Positions 62,637 through 64,000 of a stretch of DNA of 64,000 bases are shown one piece after another. Both the position numbers and the translations under genes were made by a program. Source of the DNA: Chloroflexota bacterium (GTDB lineage Bacteria; Chloroflexota; Anaerolineae; Aggregatilineales; Phototrophicaceae); NCBI GenBank assembly GCA_023430545.1, contig JAEZAF010000128.1:1-64000 (forward strand), read 5' to 3'. Positions within the stretch are counted from its first letter, which is position 1. Each line of letters opens with the position of its first letter. The notes beneath the pieces are model-generated. The model was given only the letters and a program-made list of their open reading frames with translations. It was not told the origin of the DNA and did no database searches.

Positions 62637-63506
62637 TCAGAGCACGCGTCTCAGGATGCCATTGGCCTGCTGAAGTCTCTGACGGGCGTCCTCGGCACTG
62701 ATCTGATGCTTTGACATCACGACTGCCGTCTTGACCTCGTAACTGGCGAGTTCCAGCAGATGACGGGCGTTTGCTTCGTCTGTCTCTGCAATCGTCGTCA
62801 CCAGTCGTACGGCACGCTCGTGCAGCTTCTGGTTCCGCGGCTGAACATCGACCATCAGATTACCGTACACTTTTCCCAGCTTAATCATCGTGGTTGTGCT
62901 GATCATGTTCAGGATCATCTTCTGTGCAGTGCCCGCCTTCATCCGTGTGCTGCCGGTGATCACCTCGGGGCCGACGATTGCTGCGATCACAACGTTTGAG
63001 TGAGTATCGCCTACGGGATGATTGCATGTGATAAAGACCGTCCCCGCGCCCAGATCCGACGCATATTCCAGTCCAGACAGCACATAGGGAGTGCGACCGC
63101 TGGCGGCAATGCCGATCACAGTATCATCCTGTGTCAGGGAAACAGCCTGTAGATCATGTACAGCGGCCTTTCTGTTATCCTCGGCACCTTCGAGCGCACG
63201 TGTCAGCGCGGCCTGTCCACCCGCGATGATCCCCTGAACCTGATCCGGATGGGTGTTGAAGGTAGGGATACATTCCGACGCATCCAGTACGCCAAGTCGT
63301 CCGCTGGTTCCTGCACCGATGTAAAACAGCCGTCCACCGCGCTGCATACGCTCCACGACCAGATCGACTGCACGCGTGATTTCAGGGATCACCTTCTGAA
63401 CGGCCAGCGCGACGCCCTGATCTTCTTCGTTAATAATTCGAAGGATATCCGCCGTTGCAAGCCGGTCGATGTCCTGGGATCGTGGGTTTGTCTCTTCAGT
63501 AATCAC
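62637..63506 (-). CDS. murQ: N-acetylmuramic acid 6-phosphate etherase MurQ
   Basis: 289 residues, SIS domain. Signatures: TEETNPRSQDIDRLATADIL, YIGAGTSGRLGVLDASECIPTF (phosphosugar site and catalytic Glu) and GIAASGRTPYVL, with a C-terminal UBA-like helical part. It cleaves the lactyl ether of MurNAc-6-phosphate to give GlcNAc-6-phosphate in peptidoglycan recycling. The partial BadF-type kinase directly upstream (63536) may supply phosphorylated amino sugar. Confidence 0.94.
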   Translation of the reverse strand: MITEETNPRSQDIDRLATADILRIINEEDQGVALAVQKVIPEITRAVDLVVERMQRGGRLFYIGAGTSGRLGVLDASECIPTFNTHPDQVQGIIAGGQAALTRALEGAEDNRKAAVHDLQAVSLTQDDTVIGIAASGRTPYVLSGLEYASDLGAGTVFITCNHPVGDTHSNVVIAAIVGPEVITGSTRMKAGTAQKMILNMISTTTMIKLGKVYGNLMVDVQPRNQKLHERAVRLVTTIAETDEANARHLLELASYEVKTAVVMSKHQISAEDARQRLQQANGILRRVL

Positions 63507-63535
63507 GGGCAGTCCATATCATTGGAAAAAAAAAT

Positions 63536-64000
63536 TTACAGGTTATGGTGCAGATGAAGCTTTGCCAGCAGTGCCGCGCCGATATGCGGTGGATACTGCG
63601 CGACCGGAAACGGCTCAAGCCGCAGTTCTGAGGCGACCCGACGGCTGAACGGGTTGGGCTGCTGGAGCAGTCCACCCGCAAAACACACTGGCAGCGGCGG
63701 GGCCACAACAAGCTGACGATGGAGGGCTGTCACCATATCGGCCAGATGATCAGCGGCGGCATCGAGAATCTCAATCGCGGCCTCATTGTGCTGTTCGGCA
63801 ATATCGAGAACCAGAGCAGCCAAGGCTGCAATTCTGGATGGTGCGGGCCCTTCACTGCGGTAAAGCCAATGCGTCAATGCAGCACGATCATGACAGTCAA
63901 TCTGCTGAAGCACAGCATCACTCAGCGCGTCCGGTGGGAGGCGGCCATCCAGCACCTGAACGGTGTGCTGCATGGCCTGGCTGCCGATCCAGTACCCACT
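63536..64000 (-). CDS. BadF/BcrA-type amino-sugar kinase (C-terminal part)
   Basis: The frame is open to the right edge (SGYWIGSQAM at the boundary), so only the last 154 residues are visible. The internal start at 63973 is not the true one. The visible part is the ATPase C-lobe: GYWIGSQAM, IDCHDRAALTHWLY, CFAGGLLQQPNPF and GAALLAKLHL, as in N-acetylglucosamine or MurNAc/GlcNAc kinases. Upstream of murQ on the same strand, 29 bases apart, consistent with cell-wall sugar recycling. A nine-T run follows the stop without a hairpin. Confidence 0.8.
   Translation of the reverse strand, partial: SGYWIGSQAMQHTVQVLDGRLPPDALSDAVLQQIDCHDRAALTHWLYRSEGPAPSRIAALAALVLDIAEQHNEAAIEILDAAADHLADMVTALHRQLVVAPPLPVCFAGGLLQQPNPFSRRVASELRLEPFPVAQYPPHIGAALLAKLHLHHNL

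Overview
The window looks like a chromosomal segment of a member of the Chloroflexota, probably an Anaerolineae-like or related lineage. This is inferred from the gene content: an archaeal-type mevalonate route with isopentenyl phosphate kinase (a combination described for Roseiflexus), a UDP-sulfoquinovose synthase, many secreted proteins with Pro/Thr-rich linkers, and long RecJ and helicase proteins. There is no insertion sequence, prophage or CRISPR array, and gene density is high throughout.

Layout. 1-2.2 kb: end of a peptide-type ABC transporter operon (permease and binding protein). 2.5-3.1 kb: a SET-domain protein. 3.1-7.7 kb: a spermidine/putrescine-type ABC operon in the order potB-potC-potD-potA. 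It diverges from a large secreted pullulanase (8.1-11.6 kb) across a control region with paired LacI-type operator-like sequences. 11.7-19.3 kb: a recombination/repair cluster, with an AddB-like degenerate helicase, an UvrD/AddA-type helicase, a stand-alone Fe-S PD-(D/E)XK nuclease and RecJ. 19.3-22 kb: an alpha-oxoamine synthase, a tiny membrane protein and a polysaccharide deacetylase. 22-26.2 kb: HMG-CoA reductase, HMG-CoA synthase, a thiolase homologue lacking its catalytic cysteine, and a DUF35 protein split into two ORFs. 26.3-30 kb: an MsmX/UgpC-type ATPase, then cinA followed by two proteins that look like catalytically dead PyrF and PyrE. 30-36.7 kb: LepA, TlyA, and a PrsW-like protease / PsbP-like protein / secreted serine protease cassette. 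36.8-40.2 kb: a second peptide-type ABC set. 40.1-44 kb: isopentenyl phosphate kinase, mevalonate kinase and a UbiA/DPPR-synthase-like prenyltransferase, divergent from a (di)phosphomevalonate decarboxylase.

44-52 kb holds a site-2 protease, a HEAT-repeat protein, an AEC transporter, an SCP2 protein and a run of secreted propeller, LysM/M23 and SH3 proteins. 52-61 kb is mostly biosynthetic: hisZ-hisG, then on the other strand pheA, asd, sulfoquinovose synthase, hisD and an APH-type kinase. The end has an ErpA-type Fe-S carrier, a TIM-barrel glycosidase, tRNA-Glu(CUC), murQ and a partial BadF-type amino-sugar kinase.

The two mevalonate loci together encode every step from HMG-CoA synthesis to isopentenyl diphosphate except a recognisable phosphomevalonate kinase. 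This fits the alternative route in which phosphomevalonate is decarboxylated and isopentenyl phosphate is then phosphorylated by IPK. The most unusual content is a set of intact ORFs whose families have lost their catalytic residues: the PyrF-like/PyrE-like pair, the thiolase, the Cys-less DUF35 and the CinA C-terminal half. All family calls are by eye from motifs; no database search was run.
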